Shown: positions 26,976 to 42,300 of the stretch, one piece after another
Position numbering within the stretch: the first letter of the stretch is position 1
How the letters are laid out: every line of letters begins with the position of its first letter
NCBI GenBank assembly: GCA_963082975.1
Contig: OY720344.1
Span: forward strand, 9,163,580 to 9,227,579
Direction of reading: 5' to 3'
DNA from: Labia minor
Taxonomy: Eukaryota > Arthropoda > Insecta > Dermaptera > Spongiphoridae
Length of the DNA stretch: 64,000 bases
Translations under genes and position numbers: made by a program
The notes under the pieces: model-generated
The model's database searches: none
What the model saw: only the letters and a program-made list of their open reading frames with translations
What the model was told of the DNA's origin: nothing

Positions 26976-29900
26976 TATATATAAATTTAATACTTATATA
27001 ACAATTTTTCTTTAGATAATTATATAATGTAATAATGTAATTTAATTTATTTTATTTTATTTTTGTTTAATCTGAAGGATTTTCAAATTGAAAATTAGAT
27101 TTGATGAATTTGTATGTTCTTATTTGAGTAAATATTTATTATATGCTTATTAAAGGATCTAACGTAACGTCAAACAAAACTTATATATCTTGTCTAGTAA
27201 GTAATTTAATTCAATTTAATATTTTATAAATTTTATTTTATATTATTTAAATATTCATTTGCAATTATTATATCATTTCAACTTTCACAGTGGATAGATA
27301 ATTATAGAATATTATCTCTATCCAATCAATATATAAGTTATCAGTGATATTACTGGCAAGTGAAAACGCCAATAGAAATAAATCAATTTGAGCGCTTATA
27401 TAAGAAGCGTTTCTAGACTTAATTAGAACGAGCAAAAAATATATATTAAACCATAGAATTAGACAATTATTGAAATATAGTTTGAATGAAAATTCTATTA
27501 AAAAAAATCTGGAGTGTCTCCACACGACTTTCTCGCAAATTTGAATTGGATTAAATAACATATATTAATTTAAATTAAATTAATTAAATTATAAATTAAA
27601 ATTAATAAATAATATTTATTAAACCAGTGTATGTTTCGCTCTTTGTTGATGGCACCACGTCACGTGTTGGCGCGTGAGATTTGCAGTGTTAAAAAATTAA
27701 TTCTGGTACTTTCAGCGATTCAATCAACTGAAATTCTATATATAGCAGTTTTATACAATTATTAATCATGTGAAAAATTATTAAACATATATCTTTATTT
27801 TTACGGTCACTTTAGAGGGAAACAAAATCAAAACGGTGTAGGTATTGACCCTTTTCCGGTTCTTCAAAAGTTGATAGAAAACTATGAATTTTGAATAATG
27901 CTCATGTACCAAATTTCATGATTCTAGCTCAAACCTTTTTTGCGTAATCTTGGTTACATACATACATACACACACACACACAGAGAGACATTTTTCTCAA
28001 CCTTAGTGAAAATGATTCAGGAACCTTCAAAACGTATAAAAACATCAAAATCTCAACATCGAAAATTTTCGTGATTGCAATTCTATCTCTAGCGAGATAG
28101 TATTTATTGTAAGAAGTATAAAACAAGAATTATGATAACAAATAAATAAATATAATTTGTCTTGAAAATAAATCGGCAAGAATCCTTGACTTGTTTCTCA
28201 GTCGATTGACCATTTAAGGGTATAATCCATGCATTGATATCCCGTTCGAAATGGTAAATTAAATATGTAGAAGGAAGCAACTTAAATCTAAGTAATAAGT
28301 TTTAAATAAATATCCTGGTCATCATCAAATCAATCAGTATATAAAAAATCTCGTATTAATTTATACATATTAGTTTAATTTTTTTAATGCAAAATAAATT
28401 AATTATCATTTTACTAATAAATATTATAATGACATAATATAATTTAAGAAATATTTTTTAAATAATTATATTTAAACATATTTTTCATTTTTATTTGATT
28501 TATATGTATGTTTTTAATATTAAACGAAATATAAATAGACGCTAATAAAATATCGTTAAATGGGCATTAATTAATTTGATTTATTATAAATATATACCTA
28601 TCACTTTAATTATTTAATGATTTATTTAACTATCATCAAATCGAATAAAATTAATTTTTATTTTAGGTATATTAAAAGAAAAAATTGTAAATATATTTTT
28701 TTCACATTTAAAATATATTTATGTTGGGAGAATTAACTTAATTAAAAGAGGTATATAAATACAAGGTAATTGTTTACAAAACGGGAAGCTTCAGGCATTT
28801 GGATGAAACTTTGCAAGTAGATTCTTTTTTTAATTCCACAGACTCTTTTCTTATGCAATATTTCTCGGTCTCTTCTAGTTTATGAGATAAAAGTCATTAA
28901 AGTTTGCATATAAATCCATTAACTTTCAATTTAGTTATCATGTTATACTATTTGGTCACCAGAGGGCTCCACTAATTTTCTGGGTTTTTTTTAGTTCAGT
29001 TTGGATATATGAAAATTAAGAAATTAATTAATTAAATGATTTTTCTATATCTAAACCGAACTGAAAAAACCGAAAATTAGTGAATTAGTCAATAAAACAT
29101 TATTAAATGGCTGCTCATTCATAGCTAGTTTATCGGTCAAACTTTAATAATTTTTATCTTGTAAACTAGAAGAGACCGAGAAATATTGCATAAGGAAAGT
29201 TTATGTGGAATTAAAAAAAGAATCCACTGGCAAAGTTTCATCCAAATGCCTGAAGCTTCCCATTTTGTAAATAATTATCAAATACAATAATAATACAGTA
29301 TCAGAAATTAAGAAATATAAATAGCTTATTATGCTTTTGGTTATTTGTATATATAAGTAGATAGTATATTGTATATACTCACTAAGTTCAAATAATATTC
29401 AAAATTATTATTAAATGATAATTGATGACTAAAATAAGCGAAAATTAAAACCAAGGCCAAATAATTAGTAAAGTTATAATAAATCTTATTGTAAATGTAT
29501 TAAGATACTGTTTATATTATTCCTTTGTCGAAATCATATATTAGTAAACTTGGTATATATTAATTGATATATTTATCTGATAATGAAGTAATTAAACTTA
29601 ATATTATACATTGATTTCGGTATAAAAAGTTACTATAAAAAAATTTAATACTAAATAAATTCACTCTCACTTATAAATCAAGAAAAAGGATGTGGATTTC
29701 TTCTGAATGTTAATTAGAAGCTAGTTATACTAAATGACGTGTATTTTGTTATAAACACTGTCGGAAGTTTATCTTTTTTTTTACTTTATGACCTTGAAGT
29801 AATTGCAAATGTTTTTTTTTTGACCTAGTATATCTTTTGACTTTATTTAGTAATATATAAAGAAAACCTTCGAATCACCATCTGAAAGTATTTCAAATTA

Positions 29901-32900
29901 TAATCCACCTTACATGGAGATTCTCTTTTAGGATGTCAGTGGAATTCATTTTGATTCTACTTGGATATATATTTTGTGATTATTATGAATATTATTAGAA
30001 CGAAATGTTAATACCAAATTGAAAAGGAAGAGGATCTTGTATTAAATATCCATCGTATGTTGATGGAATAAACAAACTAAAAAAAAATGAGTGGTTGCAA
30101 TCAGCTGACTGGGCTTCATCTTTTGAATCATTTATAATTTCAAAGTCATTTTGTTGGTAAACTCCACCCAGGAGGCTTACGGAATCTATTCAGAGTAAAA
30201 TCACAAAATGAATTATAAACAAGCTATAGCATTCAAATGAATGTTTACATTCATAGTTTATTCAACTGTATAAATTTAAAGGTAGAGGCGACACGTAAAA
30301 ATATATTTTAGCAGAAAGAAAAAAATAGCTGTGGCTAGGCACAAAAACGATTTGAAATAAATTAATTCTCAAACAACTTTAGATATATATATGTATTTGT
30401 TATTTCACCAGTTAGTTTAATGTAATAAAAATTTCCGACAATGAATATGAAATTAATACTATGGAAACTATCACTTTCGATTTCCGGATATACACCATAA
30501 GTTGATGAATTTATGATACTAATACATGAAGTAAATATACCAAATTTTATCAAAATTCGTTGAACCGTTCAAGCTGTACACGTCTATACGGACACACAAC
30601 GGACAGGCGGACAGACGGACACACGGACAGACATCATGCTAAAAATACTTTTTCTGTTAACAAAATGTATGATTCGTGAACATATGTAAAAATCACCACA
30701 TGTGAAATTTGGTCTGAAATAAATCCCTTCCTATTGACGGTCGGTAAAAATAATTTGAATTTTTTTTTAAATTAAAGATAAATAATCGATAACAAGATAA
30801 TTTACCTATATCATTTAAAACACAGGTCCTTAAACTTTTTCAAGTTGCTATCACAGAAACTCCATCAATAAGTTCAGGTACCATTAAAATTATTTCGTTA
30901 CTAAAATAAACTCTACTGAAGGTACCAGTCAGGCTATAAGATACCACCAGTGGTACATGTATTACAGTTGGAGAACTTCTGATTTAAAATTAATATGAAA
31001 TAAAAATAAAGGTAATTGTTCAGGAAATGAGTCACCGCTAGGATTTTGATGAAACTTCGCCAGTGGATTCATTGTTTAATTTTAAGAAACTTTTTCCTTA
31101 GGCAATATACGGAGGCCTCTTCTAGTTTTCAAGATAAAGGGATTAAAGTTTGAATATTGACATTATACATCCATTGGACTTGCATATTTATGTTTTATTT
31201 ATTTGGCCAGTGGAGGGCTTCACCTACGTCGCTTTGTGTCCAATTGATGTATATGTAATGTCAATATTCAAACATTAATCCTTTTTAACTCGAAAACTAG
31301 AAGAGACCCTCCTATATTGCTTAGGGAAAAAGTTTCTTAAAATGAAACAAAGAATCCACTGGCGAAATTTTATCAAAATCCTAGAGGTGACCAGTTTTCT
31401 CAACAATTACCAAAATAAATAATTATATAAAGGAAAAAAATACCTCAAAAAGTATTAGTTAAGCTTTTGCTTAATATACATAGTAATTTTAATGATCATT
31501 TTATTTCTAGAAAAAATAAATCAAATTTCTTTATTATCATTATTATTTATAATTCCATTCTGAAAACGATAAAAAAAAATTTATTTATATTTTTATTTGT
31601 ATAATTTACATTTTTATCGAAAATAATAAAGGATTGATAAGATTATTAATTTATAATAAATAAATATATATAAATTAATTGATAAAAATATATAAATTTG
31701 ATTTACGAAATCAATTAATATACATATAATTAATTAATCAATATATTTCAAATTATATATTATGATTTAAAAAAAACCTCAGACTTTTTTACCTCCTACG
31801 CAAGGACAAATCGGTTATATAAATTTTGGTGTCCTATGATCAGTAGAACGGGTCCTATCAACATTTACCTTGATTTTCTTGATCGAAAGCGCTACTTTTT
31901 ATCAATTAGCTTCCCAATGTTGATCCCGGAGGCTGGGTTGACTTCGTCCCATAGACCCCAGCTAGAGAAATTCCCTTACCAGGCCCGGGACTTGAACCTC
32001 GGACCACGAGAATGGGAGCCAGATTCGCTACCTCCCATCCTGTGGCGCCTTTTTCTTATAACTTAAAGATGTTTTTTTTTTAATCAATCACATAACAGTT
32101 AAAATCTTGTTAATTATGTTAGTATTAGCAAAATAAAGAATATACAATACGATTAACGTAAGATCATCCTAATTAAGCAAGATTTATTTGTGTATTGCAA
32201 GGCTTTTTTTGAAACTTTCAATTTCATCAGAATATTTCATTTGCCAAACAATATTTTGTGAAAAAAAAATTAAAACGATGATCTTATCTCGACCTTTACT
32301 ACAATATTAGTTAAGATTCGATGGAAAAATCATAATTTCAAAAACATGTTATTCAGATTTATGATTGAACTATTAGAACAATCTCCTGGAAGGGAACGTG
32401 AAAAATACACTCGTCATGAGAACAATACATTGTTATTTAATAAGTAATCTGAAACCTTTAAGTATAATTTCTCAATTTACTGAGAATTTCGTAATGATAC
32501 CTGAGATTCGTATTATAGATAGAATTGCAAAAAAAGATGCAATAAACAATATTGTAGAAGGAATTCTATCATCAATATCGAATTCCTACGATTAAGAAAA
32601 ATGACCGGGAATTGTTGAAATTTGAAAAGATTATAAAAAAATAGCCTACCACTTTATAACGTTGTTGTTATTGTATTTTTTTCAAGTTAAAATTAAAAAG
32701 AAATATGTTTATATATACATCTATGATATGAGAAAAAAAACTTTCAATTTTTAAGAAATTTTTTTTTTTTAAAAAAGGTAATTTCACGCTTAAGTACTCG
32801 CTTGGTCATGAGTCAGTGTTGAAAATTACTGTCAAGATGGTTACAATTCACCTTTGTGCCGTTATTTAACTAATTTTAGAATAAAAAAAAAATATTAAAA

Positions 32901-35900
32901 TCAAATTGTATATTTGTAAAGTATAATAAAAGATCATGTAAAAAATATAATGAATATAATTTTTAAGTTTTTTCATTTTTACTCTTACGCTATAATCAAA
33001 TCTTTTACAAAATATCTAATTTATTCATATAGAACGTACACACGTAATTTTATTCATGACTGAATTTTAGTTGAATAGAAAAATTGAAAAAAATGAAATA
33101 ATTATTTCAAATATCATCAAATATCTTCCATCCAATTGGTATATGTGTACCTGATTCACCGAGACGCCGCTCGGTACTAAAAAAAGTATTCCTTATGAAC
33201 TATGAATATTTAAGATTAAGATTATTATTTAAAATAAATAAACGAAAAAATGTACATGAAACATTTTCAAATAATGTGAAAGAGTATTTTTATTTATATT
33301 TATAATATTTAGTAAAAGGCGCCATTGGGTGTGTGGGTAGCGAACCTGCCTCACATTCACATGGTCCCGGGTTCAAGTCCAGGGCCTGGCAAGGGAATTT
33401 CCCTAGCTGGGGTCTATGGGACGGAGTCAACCCAGCCTCCGGGAATAACATTGGGGAAAAGCTACTTGATAGCGCCTCCGATCAAGAAAATCAAGGTAAA
33501 GCACCCGTTCTACTGATCATAGGACACTTCATTGATATAACCGGCTTGATAGGCATTGTCCTTGCGTAGGACGTACAAAAGTCAAAGTTTTTATAATATT
33601 TTATATTTAAGGAAGATTTTTAATATAATATATATTTCGTATTAGATATAGTAAATAAATATTCAGTTACAAATAAAAAAATGTGTATTTATCTAATAAA
33701 AATTAATTCTTATTCTTATCTTTTTAGTGGTTTGGAATTTCTTTCCTTGTAGTAAACAAAATTATTCTTTTGAGGAAACTCTTTTCGTCACCAGAGAAAC
33801 ATAACATTTTATAAATATTTATTTATTTTATGATGAACTGATGATTGTTTTGTTGAATAACCACGGTGTTCTTTTATTTATTTAATACATATTTCAGAAG
33901 ATTTTTGTTAAGAAAAAATTGTCTATTTATATAATGACAATGAAATTTCTTATAGGAATTAAATAAGAAATTGATAGCAAAATCAACGATCAAAATTTTG
34001 AGAATATTGCCAAAATAAGAAAATAATTACCATTAGTTGATCCAAAATAAATTTCTTTATGTTGAAATTATTTTATTAATATTATTACTATTATTATTAT
34101 TATATTATCATATTATATTAGTATATTATGAGGTATGTTCAAAAGAAAAGGTGAATTTTGAATTTTCGCGGTCTGTGTACATTCGATTATCGAAATTTTT
34201 TTTGATTTGTTGGTACACATGTTTCTCAAATGTTGACATTATCAGCCATTTTGTAGTAGTAGTTTATTTTTCACAACTGAAAAAGTCACATTTTTGTTTG
34301 TTCTTCGATTTTTTACTTTAAAAAAATGGATCAAAGAATCTGTATTAAATTTCGCGTAAAAAATGGAATAAAGTGCTCCAGCGCACTTAAAATGTTGACT
34401 ATGACATTCGGCGAGTCTACTTAGTCTAAAAAAAAGGTTTATAAGTGGAGGAAAATGACCGAAAAACCACGCCAAGTTCGATCCAATGTGAAGGTTTTGC
34501 TTACTGTTTTCTTCGATTACAACGGCGTGGAGCATCATGAGTTTTTGCAAACATGTACTGTTAATAAGGAATACTACAAGGAAGTTATGCAACGTTTGCG
34601 TGAAGCAATACGGCTCAAAAGATCGGAATTGTGGAAAAACTGAATCATTCTGAATCATGATAATGCACCAGCTCACACATCATTGTTTGTTCGCAATTTT
34701 TTTGGCTAAAAACAACACCGTATTCACCAGATTTGGCTCCCTTCGACTTTTTCCTATTCCCAAAACTGGAGAGACCAATGAGATAAAGTCGGAATCGAAG
34801 ATAGAGCTTATGGCCATACCGAAAATCGTATTTCGGAAGTGTTTCGACGATTGTAAGAAGCCCTGGCATAAGTGCATTATATCTAAAGGAAATTACTTTG
34901 GAGAGGATAAAATGAATATTGATGAATAAATAAATAATTTTCGAAATAATTCAAAATTCACCTGTTCTTTTGAACAAACCTCGTGTATTTTATTCATATT
35001 TTTATTTTCGAATGGAAAACTTTTTTGTCTTCTGTATTTATCTTAAATATGAACGAAAATCTAATTTTATTTAAATATTTATTTAATCATAAAAAAATTA
35101 TCAAATATTTATTTTTATTTAAAAAGGTTCGCATTTAAACGACTTTCCTATATCCGATTCCAATCTCATAATTTTACCCTCCTGACCCAGACCAGACGTG
35201 GGGATGAAAATAAAATAACTGATTTTATTAACGAATGAGATGTTAGTAATTGGCAAATCAAGGAAGTGTAGCCTCAAACCTGTAATTGAATGATAAAAAA
35301 ATTTAAAAAAAAATAAATCAAATAAAAAAAAAGGGATTTATTAATGATAAATAAAATAAATAACCAATCTAATAATTTCTTCAAAAAGAACCCTAAAATA
35401 TTATTAAATAAATATTGACTTCCAAAACGAAAGGATGAATGAGTAATTTTCTTTCATAAAATCCCTTAATATGAATAAATGCGTGAGAAGAGGTTCCATG
35501 GATGTATATAAACAAACTAAGTACATTGAACCGATCATATATTTACTTTCATTATTAAAAGTACAAACTATGCCAACGATTAGCCTACTCAACGAATAAC
35601 TAAAAGAACCGTTACGAGAAAGCAAAGTGATAAACAAACAATAAAGAATAGAAATTATTATAATTTTTTGGAGTTACAGCGTTTTACATGAAAGAGGGTA
35701 TCTCTAAATTCATCAGGATAAGCAAAGTCAGGAATAGAATGTAGCCAAAGAGGCTGCGTACCGTGTATGGTGTCCAACACCTCTCACCTGGGCAACCAAT
35801 CAGCCAAGGTAAGAGACAGACGAAAGAAGCCTACATGATTGCAAGGAATTTCGTTCTTTACGCCCATTCAAAAACCAATCAATCTTCAATCTATTTTAAT

Positions 35901-37492
35901 ATTATCGTATTTTAAACATATAGAAAAATAAAAATACAAAATATATTATATTATTAAATATAGTATATATAAAAAAAAACAAAAAAAACCTCTGACTTTG
36001 TACATCCTACCCAAGGACAACGCCTATCAAGTCGGTTATATCAATGAGGTGTCCTATGATCAATAGAACGGGTCTTCTCAACTTTTTCCTTGATTTTCTT
36101 GATCAGAGGCGCTATCAAGTAGCTTTCCCCAATGTTGTTCCCGGAGGCTGGGTTGACTCCGTCCCATGGACCCCAGCCTTGCCAAGCCCGGGACTTGAAC
36201 CCGGGACCATGTGAATGTGAGGCAGGTTCGCTACCCACACACCCAATGGCGCCTTATATAGTATATATGCAATATAATAATAGATATAAATTTTAATTTA
36301 TCAAAATAAAAAAACAATTACTATTAAACAATAAAATAAAAGAGCTGATAAATGAAGATATATGTTCTTGATAACGAATTTAATTATACGTCTATTTTTC
36401 CTGAATATTCAATAAACAAAATATGACTTTAGAATGGAGGATTTAACAGTTAATTTTATTTAACTTATAAAAAAAGTATATAGAAGTACTCTTTCTAATA
36501 AACGCTTAAAATAATCCTTTTTATCATTTATAATAACAATTAAAAATTCAAGTAATTGTATACAAAATGGAAGCTTCAGGGATTTAAATGAAACTTTGCC
36601 AGTGGATTCCTTTTTACTATCTTGCGATCATGAAAATTTTCAATGTCGAAATTTTGATGTTTTTATACGTTTGAAGGAAATTATTTAAGTAATTTAAGAA
36701 TTAATTTGGATGCCTAATTTTTGGTAATTAAATAGTGATTAATTTGGTAATAACATACAAATATATTGTATATATTCTTTTGTAAATAAAGTCATTTTAG
36801 ATTAAAACAGATAATTATATCCAAAAAAAAGAGGAAAGAGTAAGTATATAGTTTTTTATTTTTATTTTTAATTAACATTATCAGTTCGTTGTTTATATCA
36901 ATAATGTTGATTCAGTATTCTCTTATCATTTGCATAGCAAACATACTAAATGCTGGCACCAGTAACAGTGATTGTTATTCAAATAAGTTTATAATATTTT
37001 TTTTATTAGAAAAGAAGGAAATCAAACAAACTTTCAGAAAGGGACTTATTGATGATGGTAAATAAAAAAACTTATATGTGACTAGTATAAATCTAAATAT
37101 ACTTATTTTAATGTTTTCTAATTTACATAATTTACCAAATTTGGAAATAGTTGCATAAATCTGTCATTTCTTCGTATAAGAATCTCAATTGGTTATTTGA
37201 TTTTTGTTTTTATTTTTTTTTTTTTTTTTTTTTTTGAAAAAGGAGTGTAATGCAAAAATGCGGCCATAATAAAATGAACCAGCAGTTTGATTTTGGTATT
37301 ATTTTCTACATTTAAGATAAACAAATATTTATTTCTCATAATTTAAAAAATTTCTCTGGGTATATGGCTGTGGAAGGAGATAAAATAAAATTATATTGGC
37401 AAGAACTCATCAAAAAGAATAAATTGGTGTTAGTAGCATCATACTACTAGTTTTATTAACGACATAAAAATAAAAATAAAATATTCCACAAT

Positions 37493-37548
<56 letters not shown>

Positions 37549-39314
37549 ATAATTTTTATATTTATATATATTTTGCTCAAGATCAGGGTTAATTTCAAAT
37601 TTAACTTTTTTATGGAAGACATTATTTTATTCAATTTTGTGTGATGTAAAACAATTGTCTCAAGTATTAATATTAATTCTTAGCCTATATTCAGAAGTAA
37701 ATCGATAATACAAACTGAGCAGTTAGGAAAGTTTCTAATGTAGATCCCTTTAACCCAAAGGGAGGGAAACACAGAAAGAATAGGTGTGGTAGGGCGTTAA
37801 TAATCCAGGTGTTGTTGAAAATACAGATAAGTAAATGAGCAAAAATTAAATAAATTATTGATTAGAAAAAAAATCAGGATCATAAAATATTTAAGAAAAA
37901 TATCAGAAAATGAAGTTATACTACTTTTACACCCATAACTTTTATATTTTTATAATGTTGACATAATATATATATATATATATATATTATAAATTACTTA
38001 ATTATTTTAAAAAATTTGAAACAAAATCTTCATATCAAGTGACGAAATTAAATGATTAAAAAAATATTAATTATTTATTATCAAAGGAAGTATAATTATA
38101 TATATATATATATCAAATATCATAATTGTAAATTGTTTTGGAATTAAAGGATTAGTACTTAGAAGGATTTATCTATTACGCCACATTTCTATTTTAATCA
38201 TTTTTTTTATAATCTAAAAATAATTTCGTTACATTTAGGATTTCATTTCCTTTATAAATTTTTCAATTATATATCTGCTTTTAGTATTTAAATAATTAAA
38301 TACTAAATATACTAATAGAAATAATTATTAATTAAGTATTTTTAATTAATAATAATAATAATAATAATAATAAATGTGCTATTTTATAATAATTCGATAA
38401 TAAAAGTGAATAAATATGAATATTTTTGTATGATTTGAATTTAATACTTTCTGAAAGAATATAAATTCTATTATTTAAAGAAAAAAGTACCTGGTTCACC
38501 GAGCCTTATTAAAGAAAAAAATATTCCTTATGAACTATGACTATTTAAGATTAAGGTTATTATTTAAAATAAATAATCGACAAAATATATGAAATTTAAA
38601 ATAATTTAAATGAACATAGATTAAAAAAAAGTAATAAAACATACACCCCTTAAATGTACGTATTAATGCACTGAATAACAGAAAAGTATGGCCTGTGGAT
38701 ATAACATAATATATATTTCGTAATTTGATTACAAAATATTATTAAAATAAATATTTTGAATTTATAATTTTTTGTATTGAATTGCCCGGCGACATTTTTT
38801 TGATTATTAAAATTCCTATTTTAAATTAAGAAAAAACTAACAAAGATGATTTTTGACCAGAAAACTATACATATCGATTTTTGGTGTGAATTTCAAACAA
38901 ATCCTTAGAGCGGTTTAAAAATTCAAAAATACACATATATATATAATTTTTGCTAGTATAATAAGATATAAAATGAAACTTAGTATCATTGTTCATTTAA
39001 ATAATAATTATACATATATATATATATAATGAATAATGAAGTATTCAAATTTTTAGAAGTACGAAATTGTTAATTCATTATAATTACATATCATTAAGAC
39101 AATGTTATTACGAAAAAGAGAAACTAATTTATTAATTGTTAAAATTTTAACAGATCGAATGAGTTCAGGGGCCGAAATATCCAATTGGAAAAATTGAACA
39201 GAATCCTGTTTGGGAAAATATTAGATAGGATCGGTGGGTTGTCTAACCGGTTTATTGTTTCCCTTTAAAGGGTTGAAAATACATATATATATATATTTTG
39301 GTTTTAAAGAAATG

Positions 39315-39355
<41 letters not shown>

Positions 39356-42300
39356 AAAATAAAAACTTGGATAATAATTATTTTATTTTTCTCGTGTTAA
39401 ATATTAGTTAAATAACCACTCATGAGTTTTGTTTTCTTAGTATTTTTCTAAATAATTATCTCATCTCAAGGTAAGTTTCTTTAGTGAAAAATTAAAGTCA
39501 TTCTTATCTGAATATCCAATATTTATTCAAAAAACAATGAAAAGTATTATTATTTAATAATTCTCTTGGGTCAGGTAAGCGGAAAGGCGCGGACAGTAAA
39601 TCATTTGTAAATATATCAGATTAAATCACTAAATAAAGGGTGTTTAAAAGGGAATATTTAGTCAAAGAGGGGTAATCCTTTGTAATTAGAACAAAAAATG
39701 AATGGTTCAAAGATCAGGAAGTTTAAACTCACGAATCAATTCAGCTAGTTTATTTTTTTTTATAAGCTTCGGTTGAATTTGAAGTTGTCAGATAATAGAA
39801 GTACAAGGGAAAACCATTTAGAAAAAAATTCAGGTAGAAGATACAAGAAAAAAACATTTATGAACTCTTGTACCTTAATCTATTCTTATTAAGGGATTGA
39901 TGATTGAAAGCATTAAGTTAATATTTAATTTAAGGCTTTTTATGTTATACTTATTTAAGTATACATCATATTAAAAAATAAAAAAATTAAAATCAAAATT
40001 TATGAGTGATTTTAAATAAATATTAAAAATTATGAATTAAAATATGAATTAAGTAAATATTTTATTTATTAAAATCTGTTGGCAAAATAAAATAATAATA
40101 ATAATAATTGATTAGATCATATTGAAAGTAATATTTATTTTGAGTATTAAATCTTTGAAAATAATTTTCAATGCAAAGGGCTGAAATAAATAAGGCGTGG
40201 CTTAAAATGATACGGCCTACCTTTTTTAATTGACATCTTGGATTCGGAAAACTGTCCAATGGATAAAAACTATAACAACATCCGTGTGAAGTACAATCAA
40301 AACAACTCCGTATGATGAACGGAACGAATAGCGAGTCGAATGATGAACAGGAGTGAAGTTAGCGGCCGATTTCGAAAGATACGAGATCTGCCGGGCAACT
40401 GACTCAGTCGGGCTCACGAGGGTCAAGTCGCGTAGAAGGTGGGAGGGGTGGTGGGGGGGCTCGTATTGTGTGAGCATGAGGCCATTCAGCGCATGCGCAT
40501 ACCCACCCCCCTTCAAACAGACACTTGCTGCTATTGCTGATGCTACTGGCTCGATCTCGATCCACATCATAGGGCCTCCCACAATACTCAACTTTCCCTT
40601 ATCGAATGACTCGATTCTTCGTTGGAGAAACAAAATATAAGGGAGTAGGAAAAACACAAGTTATTTATTAAACCTAAATAATCAATAATAAAGAAATCCT
40701 ATTTCTATTGAAGATTAAATCAATTTTTGGTAATTATTCAAATTAGCCTTTATGTCATGGATTTGGATAAAACTTTACCAGTGGGTTCCTTTTTTCAATT
40801 CCAAATAAAGTTTTCTTATGCAATTATTGCGGGTCGCTTCTAGTTTACGAAATAAATAAAGATTTTTTAACTTTGACAGATTAGCTGGTTAAGAACGTCG
40901 AAATGTGCCATTAAGTAATGTTTTATTGACTAATTCACTAATTAATCACTTATTCATTAATTTTCGGTTCATTTTGGATATAGAAAAATTATTTATTTAA
41001 TTAATTTTTTAATTTTCTTATATCCAAACCAAACTAAAAAAAAAAAATCAGAAAATTATTGATGTCCTCTACTGGCCAAATGAATAAAGCAAATAAATAT
41101 AGTGGCTAAATAATTATATGCAAATTTTAATAATTTTTATCCCGTAAACTAATAGAAAAGTTTATTTGGAATTAAAAAAAGGAACCCACTGGTAAAGTTT
41201 TATCCAAATCTATATATATTTAAATTTTGAATGAATTTTATAATGAAATTTTCAAATTGTTATTTTTTATTCACCAAATTTTTAAATTTTTATCTAAAAA
41301 TTTTGTTAAGTTTAAAACCATCTGGGAAGCATTACTATCAACGAACTTTTATTCATATTTATCACAAAATTGCATAAATAATTCCAATTTATATGATCTT
41401 AATATATTGTGAGAATTAGATAAATAATGTAGAGAGCCAAAAATATTTAAAAATAGATATTTATTTAAATGAAATAAAATTATTTAATTTACAGAATGAA
41501 AATGTAATTTTAATCAAAATAAGAAACAATGTTTTTGATTAAAATATTTTCAAGATTTATAATTACAATATATAAATATAAATTTTAATTTTAAATGTTT
41601 AAATAATAATTTTTTTGGGTTTTGCTCGATCTGAACTAAGATACGATCGAAGATGCGCTGAAAACATCGCTTATTTATAATTATGCACTGAATATATGGG
41701 AAATTTTCAACTTTGACCGCCGATTTGACCATGTTCCCAACCGAATTTTAAAAAACCAAGACCACTTTACAATTAAAATTTTTAACGTCTACTCTATTCC
41801 AAAATTAAAATTTAAAAAAAATCCAAAATTTTTGGCGAGAGACACACATACCTATAGATTTTATAAACGAACTAAAAGTTCGTTGAATATATACGAAAAT
41901 GACATGATAAATAAATAATATTTCAAAGGGGAAAAAAATATTATTTGGTTCTTCGAACTATATTCTGATTTTAAATTATAAAAAAATGATACAATTTTTT
42001 TTTAATCTAATTAAATATATATTATATAACAATAATTAATATTTGACTTTGCTTAATGTAGATTTTAATTTAATTTTTAACAAAAGAAGATTTATAAGTG
42101 TATAATATAAATTAATATTAAAATAATTAACAATAAAATTTTCATATGGAAATGATAAATATTTTGGGGATGTTCTTGAAATTGAAACAATCAATACTAT
42201 TTTGTTGATCAACATTAACAATATGTTCAGATCGTCCTCCCTTTAGACCCCTTCCTCCCACTAACGTATAATGAGTTTTATTTATAAAACAAGGAATCTG

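Larger units (their letters stand above)
36684..40220. other. AT-rich intron sequence
   Basis: Microsatellites and the 38491 microexon-like copy are the only features recognised. Confidence 0.55.

Noticed and set aside
33333-33569. Open frames starting [13 protein letters not shown] at several sites (19004, 33333, 36238)
   Set aside because: They all lie in copies of one tRNA-derived SINE and begin in its Pol III promoter; the protein is a by-product of the repeat.
35404-35637. Hydrophobic 77-codon frame as a receptor gene
   Set aside because: It looks vaguely like a membrane-protein end but carries no family motif and has no neighbouring exons that I could support.
40226-40657. 143-codon minus-strand frame across the GC island
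   Set aside because: Open mainly because of high GC. No recognisable motif, and it hits a stop just before the donor at 40221.
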